64,000 bases of DNA from Pilimelia anulata (GCF_014647895.1 NZ_BMQB01000013.1:62001-126000), one strand, 5' to 3'. Positions 33,194-41,892 are shown, counted from the first letter of the stretch. Translations and numbers: made by a program. Notes: generated from the sequence alone by a model not told the origin.

Positions 33194-33248
33194 GCGGAGG
33201 ATACGAGATTCGAACTCGTGAGGGTGTGAACCCAACACGCTTTCCAAG
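33194..33248 (-). repeat. attR (55-bp core within tRNA-Ser(GGA))
   Basis: Identical to 16946-17000. It supplies the 3' part of the intact tRNA gene. Beyond the discriminator the element-derived bases read CAA instead of CCA. Confidence 0.95.
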
Positions 33249-33279
33249 CGTGCGCCCTAGGCCTCTAGGCGAATCCTCC
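33195..33279 (-). tRNA. tRNA-Ser(GGA)
   Basis: Type II tRNA on the minus strand: 5' acceptor GGAGGAT pairs with ATCCTCC, anticodon stem CACGC/GCGTG encloses TTGGAAA (anticodon GGA), with a long variable arm and T-loop GTTCGAATC. Discriminator G is at 33195. The CCA tail is not encoded here (CAA follows). It reads UCC and UCU codons and is the integration site of the AICE. Confidence 0.96.
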
Positions 33280-33377
33280 GCGGGAGAGCTTACCGAAGTC
33301 CCCACCGCCCCGGCAGCCGCACCCCGCCGGTGGGCCGACCGTCGTTCGCGGGGCGGGGCCGGGGAGGTATGGTGGTG

Positions 33378-33469
33378 CTGCCCCTCGTGCGGCGTCCATC
33401 TTGTGAACCTCCCCAGGGCCGGAAGGCAGCAAGGATAAGCGAGCTCTGGCGGGTGCACGGGGGGCCTTT
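33378..33469 (+). ncRNA. ffs: Signal recognition particle RNA (small bacterial type)
   Basis: Contains the hallmark GGCCGGAAGGCAGCAA loop segment (33418-33432), where Ffh binds. The outer stem GCCCCTCGTGC (33380-33390) pairs with GCACGGGGGGC (33455-33465), and CTTTT follows as terminator. The apical part CTCCCCAGGGCC/GAGCTCTGGCGGG forms helix 8. It lies upstream of dnaX, a common actinobacterial order. Confidence 0.93.
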
Positions 33470-33503
33470 TCGTTGGCCGGCAGGTCGTGCAGGAGGCTCC
33501 CCG

Positions 33504-36500
33504 GTGACGCTCGCGCTCTACCGCAAGTACCGGCCCCGCACGTTCGGCGAGCTGATCGGCCAGGAGCAGGTCACGGAGCCGCTGGCCCGCGCGCTGACCA
33601 GCGGCCGGCTGAACCACGCGTACCTCTTCTCCGGCCCCCGCGGCTGCGGCAAGACCTCCAGCGCCCGGATCCTCGCCCGCTCGCTCAACTGCGAGCGCGG
33701 CCCCACCCCCGACCCGTGCGGCACCTGCGCGTCGTGCCGGTCGCTGTCCGGCGACGGCCCGGGCTCGATCGACGTCATCGAGATCGACGCGGCCAGCCAC
33801 GGCGGCGTGGACGACGCCCGCGAGCTGCGGGAGCGTGCGGTGTTCGCGCCGGTCAACAGCCGGTACAAGATCTACGTCATCGACGAGGCGCACATGGTCT
33901 CGTCGGCGGGCTTCAACGCGCTGCTCAAGCTGGTCGAGGAGCCGCCGGAGTACGTCAAGTTCATCTTCGCCACCACCGAGCCGGACAAGGTCCTGGGCAC
34001 CATCAAGTCCCGGACCCACCACTACCCGTTCCGGCTGATCCCGCCGGGGGTGCTGCGGCCGTACCTGGAGCAGTTGTGCGCCGCCGAGGGCGTCACGGTC
34101 GACCCGGCGGTGTACCCGCTGGTCGTCCGGGCCGGCGGCGGCAGCGCGCGGGACACGCTGTCCGTCCTCGACCAGCTCATCGGCGGCGCCGGGCCGGAGG
34201 GCGTGTCGTACGCCCGCGCGGTCGCCCTGCTCGGCGTCACCGACGCCGCCCTGCTGGACCGGATCTGCGACGCGCTCGCCGCCGGCGACGGCGCGGCCGT
34301 GTACGCGACCGTGCACCACGTGGTCGAGGCCGGGCACGACCCGCGCCGGTTCGCCAGCGACCTGCTCGAACGGCTGCGGGACCTGATCGTGCTCCAGCAG
34401 GTCCCCGACGCGGTGGCGCAGGGGCTGATCGACGGCCCCGCGGACCAGCTCGCCCGGATGGGGGAGCAGGCCGGGCGGTTCGGGCCGGCGACGCTGTCGC
34501 GCTGCGCCGACATCGTGCACGAGGGCCTGGTGGAGATGCGGGGTACGACGGGGCCGCGCCTGCTCCTCGAACTCATCTGCGCCCGGATGCTGCTGCCCGG
34601 CGCCGAGGAGTCGACCGGGGCGCTGTTGCAGCGGGTGGAGCGGCTGGAGCGGTCGGGACCGGTCGGCGGTACGGGCGGCGGGTCCGGCGACGGCGGGCCG
34701 TCGGGTGGTGCCGGTCCGGGGCCGACCGGCGGGCCGGGGCCCGCCGGTGGCGGTCCCGGGCCTGCCGGTGGTTCGGGCGGGGTCGGGTCGGGCGGTGGGT
34801 CCGGCGGGTCCGGGTCGGGCGGGTCCGGGTCGGGCGGGCGCAGTGCGGCGGCCGAGGCGGCTCGGGCGGCGGCGCGCGCGGCGACCCGGCGGGCGGGCGG
34901 CGCTCCGGCGACCGGCGGCCAAGCGGCGGGCGAGCCCGCGCTGAGCGGGTCGGCGCCGGCACCGGTGTCCGCACCAGCAGCGCCCGCACCGACCGCGTCC
35001 GCGGCGGGGGTGAGCACGGCCGGACCGGCCGGCCCGGTACCGGCATCAGCGGCGTCCGCGAGCACGGCGCGGCCGACGCCGGTCGAAGCGGGTGCGCCGG
35101 CGGCCGCGGTGGCGGCGACGGCCGCCCGCGCGTCGCGGATCACCGTTTTGGTACCAGCCGACGCGGCGACGCCAGCACCGACACCGGAACCGGCAGCACC
35201 GACACCGGAACCAGCCGGGTCGACGGAATCCGCATGGGATACGTCCGGCGTAACCGGCGCGGCCGCGCCGGACAGCCCCGGACCCGACGGCGTCACGCGG
35301 GACGACCGCGACAGCGGCACCAGCGCCGCCACCCCCGACACCGGCCCCGCCCCCGCGCCCGGTGTGGGCACGCCGGCGGCGGCGGAGTCGGCGCAAGCCG
35401 GTGCCGCGGGCATCGCGGCCATTCCGGCCGCAGTCCCCACCCCGGCCGAGCCGGCCAGCGGGGGAGCGGAGCGGAGCGAGTCGGTGGGGTCACCCGCTGG
35501 TTCCGCCGCGCCGGTCGCCGTGGCGGCGGGTACCGACGTCGGCGAGGAGGTCCGGCGGGCCTGGCCGGAGATCCTGGACGCCCTGCACCGGACGAACAAG
35601 CGGGCCGCCGGGCTGGCCCGCGACGCCGCGGTCCGGTCCGCGCTGGACGGCACCCTGACGCTCACGGTCAAGTCGCCGGTCCTCGCCCGCATGCTCAACG
35701 ACGAGATCACGGCCGTCGTGGACGCGGTGTACGAGATCCACGGCACCCGCTGGACCATCCACTGCGAGGTCTCGGGCGAAACCCGCCCCCTCCCGACCCA
35801 GCCCTCCCGCTCCGCCACCCCACCGGACCCCACCCGCCCGGACGCCACCCGGGCAAGAGATCCGGAACCCAATGACCCCCCGACTAGGTACCCCACCCCC
35901 TCCTCACCGACCGGACCGTCGGCTGCCGGCGAGAGTGACCCGGGTGCCGGTGGAGTGGGTTCCGGCGGGCGGGGCGCAGGTTCGCCGGACGGCGGGTCGG
36001 GCGCTGGCGGGCACGGTACAGCCTCGTCGGCCGGCGGGCCCGGCGCCTCGGTCGGTGGATCGGGTGTGCGGGGGCAGGGCGGTGGTGCTCCGGGAGGCGC
36101 CGGCGGCGGATCGGCCGGCCGGCTGAGTGGGGGGAGCGGCGGGGAGGTCGAGGAGGACAACTCCTGGCCCGAGCCGGTCCGGCCCGGTACGGCCGCGCCC
36201 CGCGCCGAGGCGCAGGCCACCGGCCCCGGGGTCGGCGGCGGCGATCACGACACCCCGCCGCACGGTGCCCTGGCCGGCGCCGTCCTGCTGGCTCTCCCGT
36301 CCGACCAGCCCGACCCGACCGTTCCGGCTGCCCCGGCCCACCACCCCGTGCCGGCTCACCAATCCGCCCCGGCTGACCTCGCCCCCGCTACACCCGCCCC
36401 GGACATCATGCCGGGCGCACCGGCGGCCCTCGGCGCAGCGGGCACGATGGCGGTGCTGTCCAGCGTCCCGCCGGACGCCGCCGCCCGGTTCACGCCGCTC

Positions 36501-37217
36501 GACGGCCACCCCGCAGCAGCCGCACCCCCCGCGGCGCACTCGACCGCGCCGCCGCAATCCCCGACCACCGCGGCACTCAACGGAGCTGTCCTGCTCAGCG
36601 CCCCGGCGCCGACAGACCCGCTCCCCCCGGCGGCGACGGACCCGCCCGCCCCGGTACCAAGGGACCTGTCCGCCCCGGCAACGGCGCCCACCGCCGCACC
36701 GGCACCCACCCCCGCGCCCACCGCACCGGCGCCCACCGCCGCGCCGGCCCCCCCGCGTACCGGCCTGGATGCCGCCCGTGCGGCCGCCCGCGCCGCCGCC
36801 ACCCGCTCCCCCCGCACCGACCCCCAGCGCCAAGCCCCCGGCCGCCAACCCCACCCCCGCCCGGACGCCCCCCAGCGTCCCGCCACCAACGACACCGCCT
36901 GGGCCGACGGCTCCCCCCTGGACGAGCCCCCCTACGACCCGGAGTTCGACGGCCCGACGACCGGCACCCGCCGCGCCGCCCCCGGCGCCGCTCCCCGCAC
37001 CCCCGCCCGCACCGCCGCGGCGAGCACCCCCGCCCGTACGGCCGGAGCGAGCACCCCCGACCCCGGCGGCGGGAACTGGGACGGCTTCGACCCCGGCGAT
37101 GGTCCCACCGACGAGGTGATCGACGAGGCGACGGCCCGGCAGAGCAGCGAGGAGCAGGCGATCCAGCTCCTGCGCGATCGCCTCGGCGCCGAGGAGATCA
37201 CCAGCCCGCAGCAGTGA
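33504..37217 (+). CDS. dnaX: DNA polymerase III subunit gamma/tau
   Basis: A 1237-residue clamp-loader ATPase, much longer than the usual 600-800 residues. Residues 1-365 are the conserved AAA+ part: LYRKYRPRTFGELIGQE, Walker A GPRGCGKTS, the four-Cys zinc module (C-x8-C-x2-C-x2-C: CERGPTPDPCGTCASC), IDEAHMVS, and LLKLVEEPPEYVKFIFATTE. A first Gly/Ala/Pro-rich linker covers about 375-675. A conserved tau-type domain (EEVRRAWPEILDALHRTNKR to RWTIHCEV) lies near 678-757. A second Pro/Ala linker of ~370 residues precedes a conserved C-terminus (DEVIDEATARQSSEEQAIQL). GTG 33504 is fixed by AGGAGG at 33491-33496. Confidence 0.95.
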   Translation: MTLALYRKYRPRTFGELIGQEQVTEPLARALTSGRLNHAYLFSGPRGCGKTSSARILARSLNCERGPTPDPCGTCASCRSLSGDGPGSIDVIEIDAASHGGVDDARELRERAVFAPVNSRYKIYVIDEAHMVSSAGFNALLKLVEEPPEYVKFIFATTEPDKVLGTIKSRTHHYPFRLIPPGVLRPYLEQLCAAEGVTVDPAVYPLVVRAGGGSARDTLSVLDQLIGGAGPEGVSYARAVALLGVTDAALLDRICDALAAGDGAAVYATVHHVVEAGHDPRRFASDLLERLRDLIVLQQVPDAVAQGLIDGPADQLARMGEQAGRFGPATLSRCADIVHEGLVEMRGTTGPRLLLELICARMLLPGAEESTGALLQRVERLERSGPVGGTGGGSGDGGPSGGAGPGPTGGPGPAGGGPGPAGGSGGVGSGGGSGGSGSGGSGSGGRSAAAEAARAAARAATRRAGGAPATGGQAAGEPALSGSAPAPVSAPAAPAPTASAAGVSTAGPAGPVPASAASASTARPTPVEAGAPAAAVAATAARASRITVLVPADAATPAPTPEPAAPTPEPAGSTESAWDTSGVTGAAAPDSPGPDGVTRDDRDSGTSAATPDTGPAPAPGVGTPAAAESAQAGAAGIAAIPAAVPTPAEPASGGAERSESVGSPAGSAAPVAVAAGTDVGEEVRRAWPEILDALHRTNKRAAGLARDAAVRSALDGTLTLTVKSPVLARMLNDEITAVVDAVYEIHGTRWTIHCEVSGETRPLPTQPSRSATPPDPTRPDATRARDPEPNDPPTRYPTPSSPTGPSAAGESDPGAGGVGSGGRGAGSPDGGSGAGGHGTASSAGGPGASVGGSGVRGQGGGAPGGAGGGSAGRLSGGSGGEVEEDNSWPEPVRPGTAAPRAEAQATGPGVGGGDHDTPPHGALAGAVLLALPSDQPDPTVPAAPAHHPVPAHQSAPADLAPATPAPDIMPGAPAALGAAGTMAVLSSVPPDAAARFTPLDGHPAAAAPPAAHSTAPPQSPTTAALNGAVLLSAPAPTDPLPPAATDPPAPVPRDLSAPATAPTAAPAPTPAPTAPAPTAAPAPPRTGLDAARAAARAAATRSPRTDPQRQAPGRQPHPRPDAPQRPATNDTAWADGSPLDEPPYDPEFDGPTTGTRRAAPGAAPRTPARTAAASTPARTAGASTPDPGGGNWDGFDPGDGPTDEVIDEATARQSSEEQAIQLLRDRLGAEEITSPQQ

Positions 37218-37268
37218 TCCCCGGGCGATTCGCGATGACAAATACGTAAATACTGCTATTGATGAGTC

Positions 37269-37748
37269 GTGAACCGACTCACCCTCCTGCGGCCCCTGGC
37301 CGCGGTGCTCGCCGGCGTCGTCCTCGCCGGTACCGGCGCGGTGCCGGCGGCGGCCCGGCCGGGCCGCCCCGACCCGGATTGTGACCTGGTCTGCGCGATC
37401 GACCGGCACATGTTCGACCTGTCGCTGAACGCGTTCGTCGCCGCCCGTACGGCGCACGCCGACCCCCGGCTGGACTACACCAGCGACGGCTGCTCGGTCG
37501 TCGGCGGCGGGCCGTTCGACTTCACCGCGGCGTGCTGGCGGCACGACTTCGGGCACGAGAACTACCCGCTCGCCGGCAAGCGCGGCGGCGCCCTGCGGCT
37601 GCGGGTCGACCGGCAGTTCCACGCCGACCTGCGGACGCTGTGCGGCCGGCAGCCGGCGTTCCTGCAGTACGCCTGCGACCTGCTCGCCAGGGCGTACTAC
37701 GTCGCGGTCCGCCGGCTGGGCCAGGGCCGCTTCGACGGCCGGCGGTAG
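37269..37748 (+). CDS. Secreted phospholipase A2
   Basis: A 159-residue exported enzyme of the prokaryotic PLA2 family (PF09056), cleaving the sn-2 acyl chain of phospholipids with Ca2+. The signal peptide ends near PAAA-RPGRP. The catalytic region reads DYTSDGCSVVGGGPFDFTAA followed by CWRHDFGHENY, with the His-Asp pair in RHDFG and Ca2+-site Asp residues before it. Cys residues in CDLVC, DGC, AC, LCG and YACDL support disulfides. Length fits Streptomyces PLA2 (about 120-150 mature). AT-rich ACAAATACGTAAATAC lies just upstream and could hold the promoter. It sits between dnaX and ybaB. Confidence 0.92.
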   Translation: MNRLTLLRPLAAVLAGVVLAGTGAVPAAARPGRPDPDCDLVCAIDRHMFDLSLNAFVAARTAHADPRLDYTSDGCSVVGGGPFDFTAACWRHDFGHENYPLAGKRGGALRLRVDRQFHADLRTLCGRQPAFLQYACDLLARAYYVAVRRLGQGRFDGRR

Positions 37749-38005
37749 ACTCCCGCCGGCACCGCGACCCGAACCGGTGCCGGCGGGCCCGCCGCCCGAC
37801 ACCACGCCCGCCGCCCGACCACGCCCGCCCGATACCGCATACCGCGCCCGCCGCCGGACCGTCCGGGCCGCCGCCACACCACCCGACGGCGGTGCGTCGC
37901 GGGCGCGCCGTCGGACCGGACCGCTACGCTTGCGGCCGTCCGTCCCCGCGCGGGGTCGGGCCCCTGCCGTACGCGAGGTGCGGCCGGTCCGGGAGGAGCG
38001 CGCGC

Positions 38006-38329
38006 GTGGCACAGCCCAACCTGCAGGAGCTGATGCAGCAGGCCCAGCGGATGCAGCAGCAGGTCGCCGACGTCCAGGCCGAGCTGGCCGCCGCCGAGGT
38101 GACCGGCAGTGCCGGCGGGGGGCTGGTCCGGGCGGTGCTGGCCGGTACGGGCGAGGTCCGGTCGATCCACATCGACCCGAAGGCGGTCGACCCGGCCGAC
38201 ACCGAGACGCTGGAGGACCTGGTCGTCGCGGCCCTGCACGCGGGCGCCGACCGGGTGCGCGCGCTGACCGAGGAGAAGCTGGGCCCGGTCACCGGCGGGA
38301 TGGGCGGGCTCGGCCTGCCGGGCTTCTGA
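38006..38329 (+). CDS. YbaB/EbfC family nucleoid-associated protein
   Basis: A 107-residue DNA-binding protein typical of the dnaX-ybaB-recR cluster. It has the helical LQELMQQAQRMQQQVADVQA segment, the beta core VRAVLAGTGEVRSIHIDPKA and the C-terminal helix ETLEDLVVAALHAGADRVRA. It forms dimers that bind DNA and influence nucleoid structure. GTG 38006 is supported by GGGAGGAG; its stop overlaps the recR start (TGATG). Confidence 0.94.
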   Translation: MAQPNLQELMQQAQRMQQQVADVQAELAAAEVTGSAGGGLVRAVLAGTGEVRSIHIDPKAVDPADTETLEDLVVAALHAGADRVRALTEEKLGPVTGGMGGLGLPGF

Positions 38330-38922
38330 TGTACGAGGGGGCCATCCAGGACCTGATCGACGAGCTGGGCCGGCTGCCCGGCGTCGGGCCCAAGAGCGCC
38401 CAGCGGATCGCCTTCCACATCCTGCAGACCGACCCGGCGGACGTGCACCGGCTGGCCGGCGCGCTGCAGCGGGTGAAGGAGCTGGTCCGGTTCTGCACCA
38501 CCTGCTACAACGTGGCCGAGGCCGAGCAGTGCCGGATCTGCCGCGACCCGCGCCGCACCGACGAGGTGCTGTGCGTGGTGGAGGAGCCGAAGGACGTCGT
38601 GGCGATCGAGCGGACGGGCGAGTTCCGCGGCCGGTACCACGTGCTCGGCGGGGCGATCAACCCGCTGGAGGGGATCGGCCCGGACCACCTGCGGATCCGC
38701 GAGCTGCTGGCCCGGCTGGGCACCGGTACGGTCCGGGAGCTGATCCTCGCGACCGACCCGAACACCGAGGGCGAGGCGACCGCCACCTACCTGGCGCTGC
38801 TGGTCAAGCCGCTGGGCATCCCGGTCACCCGGCTGGCCAGCGGCCTGCCCGTGGGCGGCGACCTGGAGTACGCCGACGAGATCACTCTCGGTCGCGCGTT
38901 CTCCGGCCGCCGCGCCCTGTAG
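38329..38922 (+). CDS. recR: Recombination mediator protein RecR
   Basis: A 197-residue protein that, with RecO and RecF, helps load RecA at gapped DNA. The N-terminal HhH motif LGRLPGVGPKSAQRIAFH is followed by the zinc module CTTCYNVAEAEQCRICRD, the TOPRIM domain (VVEEPKDVVAIERTGEFRG; LATDPNTEGEATA) and the C-terminal VTRLASGLPVGGDLEYADE. Normal length. Coupled to ybaB by a 1-bp overlap. Confidence 0.97.
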   Translation: MYEGAIQDLIDELGRLPGVGPKSAQRIAFHILQTDPADVHRLAGALQRVKELVRFCTTCYNVAEAEQCRICRDPRRTDEVLCVVEEPKDVVAIERTGEFRGRYHVLGGAINPLEGIGPDHLRIRELLARLGTGTVRELILATDPNTEGEATATYLALLVKPLGIPVTRLASGLPVGGDLEYADEITLGRAFSGRRAL

Positions 38923-39024
38923 CCGCCCCTGGCCACAGGGCGCGGGGTCCGGCCGGAGTGCCGGATGGGAGCCCACCCCGCCGGTACCGCGTGCGGAGCC
39001 GTCCGGCGGGGCCGGGTGGTCCCG

Positions 39025-39789
39025 CTAGGCGGCGGCCGTACGGCGGCGGCGCAGCAGCCCGAACCCGACCAGCGCGGCCGCGGCCAGGCCGCCGCCGATC
39101 AGGCCGGGGCCGGCGAACCGGTCGGACCCGGCCGGGCGGGTGCCGGCGGCGTCGTAGCCGCCCGCGGTCCCGTTCCGGTCGTACGCCGAGCCGGGCAGCT
39201 TGTCGCCGTACCGCTCGTTGACCAGCCGCTGGTACGCCGCGACCGGCAGGCCGGCCGCGCCGACGGAGCGCCGGGCGTCGTCGTTGAGCGGCAGCACCCG
39301 GCCGCCGCGCAGGGCGTACCAGGCATTGATCTGCGGCTCGCGGAACGCCGGGGCGTCCCCGGCGGCCCGGGCGAACGTCCGCTCGACGTCGCCGCTGGCG
39401 ATGTTGGCGATGCTCCACCCGCCGCCGGCCGCCGGGGTCAGCCAGACCGACGCGAGCCGGCCGTCGGCCGACCGGGCGGTCGAGGCGAGGTAGAGCTGCT
39501 GGGTGACCGGCGCGTCGGCCCGCCGGACGAAGTCCGGGTTGAGTTGCAGCACCGGTACCGGGTCCCCGACGATCCGCGGCGCGGCCGCGCGGGCGGCACC
39601 GGGCGGCGCGTCGGGCGCGCTGGCGAAGAACTCGCGGATGAGCGCGCTGCCGTCGGCGGAGGTGACGGCCCGCTGGACGGCGGCCGGGTCGGCGGCGGGC
39701 GCCCCCGCGGCCGCCGGGGCCGCGGCGACGAGCACGCTGCCGAGGCCGGCGGCCGCGACGAGCAGGCGGTGCGTGTGGCGTACGGTCAT
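39025..39789 (-). CDS. Secreted protein with C-terminal membrane anchor
   Basis: A 254-residue protein: signal peptide (cleavage near AAAG-APAAD), an extracellular domain (PVLQLNPDFVRRADAPVTQQ; SVWLTPAAGGGWSIANI; WYALRGGRVLPLNDDARRS), and a C-terminal helix LIGGGLAAAALVGFGLLRRRR. That end is a stop-transfer anchor with basic tail but no LPXTG motif. It starts 5 bp after the papain-like peptidase gene and is probably its partner or substrate on the cell surface. Similar pairs exist in other actinobacteria, but no function is known. Confidence 0.7.
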   Translation of the reverse strand: MTVRHTHRLLVAAAGLGSVLVAAAPAAAGAPAADPAAVQRAVTSADGSALIREFFASAPDAPPGAARAAAPRIVGDPVPVLQLNPDFVRRADAPVTQQLYLASTARSADGRLASVWLTPAAGGGWSIANIASGDVERTFARAAGDAPAFREPQINAWYALRGGRVLPLNDDARRSVGAAGLPVAAYQRLVNERYGDKLPGSAYDRNGTAGGYDAAGTRPAGSDRFAGPGLIGGGLAAAALVGFGLLRRRRTAAA

Positions 39790-39794
39790 GGCGG

Positions 39795-40415
39795 CTACCG
39801 TCCGATCCCGTAGAGCGAGTGGGTCCACGTCCACTGGTTGTTGGACTTGTAGAACGCGAGCGTGCCCTGGTTGTAGCGGGAGTTCGCGCCCCAGGGGTCG
39901 GCCCACTTGATCACGCCGCGGCCGCTGTCGTACCCGTAGATCGTCATCATGTGCCCGCCGCCGGAGGTCCAGCCGATCCGGGTCATGACGGCCGAGCCGG
40001 CGTCGATGTCGCCGCTGATCGTGCTCTGGTTGAGGGTCTGCCCGACGTAGCTGCCCGGCCGGATGTTCAGCGCCCGGTACGCGGTCTGGTCGTTGGCGAG
40101 CGTCGCCTGGTCGTTGGGGCACTGGCTGTCCCGGCTGCGGCCGAACGCCAGGTTGCAGAATTGGTTCTGGGTGGTCCGGGTGTCGCCGAGCAGCCGGGCG
40201 ACGGACAGGCCGGTGGCCGCCCAGCACCAGTTGCTCCGCTCCTGGGCGTCCAGCGCGTACTGGCCGGGGGCCGACAGCGATTCGCGGGCCGGGGCCGATT
40301 CGCGGGCCGGGGCCGCGCTCGCCGGCGCGGCGCCGGCGAGCAGGGCCAGGGCGGCCGCGGCCAGCACGATCGGCGTACCCCGGCGTCGGGCGAGGGATGG
40401 GGGGGATGGGGCCAT
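39795..40415 (-). CDS. Secreted papain-like cysteine peptidase
   Basis: A 206-residue exported cysteine peptidase of the papain-like C39/C70-type family. The signal peptide ends near ASAA-PARES. The catalytic Cys lies in QERSNWCWAATGLSVARLLG, the catalytic His in GGGHMMTIYGYD, and the Asp/Asn in KWADPWGANSRY. A further Cys pair (NQFCNLAF; SQCPND) may form a disulfide. ATG 40415 follows GGGAGG. The two-gene operon with the anchored protein suggests processing of that partner. This is inferred from order only. Confidence 0.85.
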   Translation of the reverse strand: MAPSPPSLARRRGTPIVLAAAALALLAGAAPASAAPARESAPARESLSAPGQYALDAQERSNWCWAATGLSVARLLGDTRTTQNQFCNLAFGRSRDSQCPNDQATLANDQTAYRALNIRPGSYVGQTLNQSTISGDIDAGSAVMTRIGWTSGGGHMMTIYGYDSGRGVIKWADPWGANSRYNQGTLAFYKSNNQWTWTHSLYGIGR

Positions 40416-40640
40416 CCTGCTCACCTCCCTTTCGGTGGAGTGAGGGGAAGGGAATTGATGCGCATCACATTGATGGCCATCTCCTTGACAGGACAACGGG
40501 CGGGACGCTCACGCGGCGGTCCCCGTGAAGTCCGATGGACGCGTGAACAGCGCCGACGGGCTCCGCTCATCCCCGGGGATTGCCATAACGTCCATGGACG
40601 CGGTTAGATAACTGCGAATATTCACGTTCATGGAGAAGTC

Positions 40641-41555
40641 ATGGATCCTGAGCTTTCGGCGACGCTGCGTACCGGGCCTTTTCACCATGCGTTACGGGCG
40701 GCCATTCGGGCGCGCGGCCTCTCCCTGCAACGGCTCCAGCACCGGCTCAACGAGGTGGGCCTCCACATCGGCCTGGGCACCCTGAGCTACTGGCAGTCCG
40801 GCAAGCGCCGCCCCGAGCGGGCCGACTCGCTGCGCGCGGTCGCCGCCCTGGAGGGCGTGCTGGAGCTGCCCGAGCGGTCGCTGCTCGTCCTGCTCGGCCC
40901 GCCGCGCCCGCGCGGCCGCGCCGCCGGCCTGCCCCGCGGCGCCAAGAGCTACACGGACCTGATCCGCGGCGCCCAGCCGCTCATGGACGTCATCGACGAC
41001 CTCGGCCCGCACGACGGCCGGCTGCACACGATCAGCACCTTCGAGTCGGTGTACTGCGGGCCGGAGCGCAGCGCGCACACCGCCGAGTACTCGCAGATCG
41101 TCCAGGCGCACCAGCCCACCGACCGCACCGTCGTGGTCTACCAGGGCGAGGACGGCGCCAACGCCGAGCACTTCACGGTCACCGCCATGGAGAACTGCCG
41201 GATCGGCCGGGTCCGGATCGACCCGGACACCCCGCGGCTGGTCGCCGAGGTGCTGTTCGACCGCAAGCTCATGGTGGGGGAGACCCAGCTCTTCAAGTTC
41301 CGGTTCAACGACCCGAGCGGCATCCAGAGCAACCAGCACTATCTGTGGGTGCGCTTCCCGGCCCGGCAGGTGGTCATCCAGGTCAACTTCCACCCGGACG
41401 CCCTGCCGGCGGTCTGCTGGCGGTTCCACCGGCGGCACGAGGGCGGGCCGGACCTGACCCGCGAGGAGATCACCCTCGGCCCGCACCGCAGCATCCACGT
41501 CGTCGCCACGGACATGCAGCCCGGCCTGGTCGGACTCGGCTGGGACTGGAGCTGA
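40641..41555 (+). CDS. Helix-turn-helix regulator with large effector-like domain
   Basis: A 304-residue protein. Residues ~15-75 form an atypical HTH (LRAAIRARGLSLQRLQHRLN, IGLGTLSYWQSGKRRPER), the XRE-like pattern seen in actinobacterial regulators. The remaining ~220 residues (DVIDDLGPHDGRLHTISTFE, VVYQGEDGANAEHFTV, QHYLWVRFPARQVVIQVNFH) are beta-rich and conserved-looking but match no domain I can name. ATG 40641 follows GGAGAAG. Two TCC(G)ATGGACGCG repeats at 40531-40543 and 40591-40602 could be autoregulatory sites. Confidence 0.75.
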   Translation: MDPELSATLRTGPFHHALRAAIRARGLSLQRLQHRLNEVGLHIGLGTLSYWQSGKRRPERADSLRAVAALEGVLELPERSLLVLLGPPRPRGRAAGLPRGAKSYTDLIRGAQPLMDVIDDLGPHDGRLHTISTFESVYCGPERSAHTAEYSQIVQAHQPTDRTVVVYQGEDGANAEHFTVTAMENCRIGRVRIDPDTPRLVAEVLFDRKLMVGETQLFKFRFNDPSGIQSNQHYLWVRFPARQVVIQVNFHPDALPAVCWRFHRRHEGGPDLTREEITLGPHRSIHVVATDMQPGLVGLGWDWS

Positions 41556-41892
41556 CCCGCGGCCGCCCGCGGGCGGGGTAGCACAGGGCCGGGCGGGTTC
41601 GAACCCTCCCGTCGATCACAGATTTGTCACGGCAAAGCGCGGGTTCGGTCACGAGAATGGTCGGGCCTTGACCCGGATGGGTGACGAACGGAACTGTTTC
41701 TGACTGGTGGCACACGCCACACCACTCGAACCTGCGCCGGTGCCACGACCGCGCTGGTCGGGTTTCACGCACGGACAACTGAGCGGTTGTCGGGCGGCGG
41801 CCGGGCCGGGGCCGAGGGGTGACGATCACCCTGTTGGTTTCGCGTACCCGCCCGCCGGGCGCGCGACGACCGGGAGGAGGATCGGGGCGCAC
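41556..41892. other. Intergenic region upstream of the peptide-transporter operon
   Basis: About 335 bp without a gene. A TTGACC box at 41668-41673 with GAACTG 17 bp later is a weak promoter candidate. GGGAGGAGG at 41872-41880 is the ribosome site region for the first operon gene. Confidence 0.45.

Larger units (their letters stand above)
16946..33248. mobile_element. Actinomycete integrative and conjugative element (AICE) in tRNA-Ser(GGA)
   Basis: The element is flanked by a perfect 55-bp direct repeat of the 3' part of tRNA-Ser(GGA) (16946-17000 and 33194-33248). Removing one copy gives a unit of about 16.25 kb. It encodes the AICE modules: tyrosine integrase and excisionase next to attR, a prim-pol protein and DUF3631 ATPase for replication, an FtsK/TraB-type translocase and SpdB-like membrane protein for conjugation as double-stranded DNA, a GntR (KorSA-like) regulator and a Nudix protein. 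The left 1.2 kb and the int end are visibly less GC-rich than the chromosome. All core functions look intact, so it may still be mobile. Confidence 0.93.

Noticed and set aside
33374..33470. Possible coding extension of dnaX upstream to 33330
   Set aside because: The stretch is the SRP RNA; the dnaX start at 33504 has a perfect ribosome site.
35900..36950. Possible secondary genes within the dnaX repeats
   Set aside because: All alternative frames are shadows of the Pro/Ala/Gly-rich linkers.
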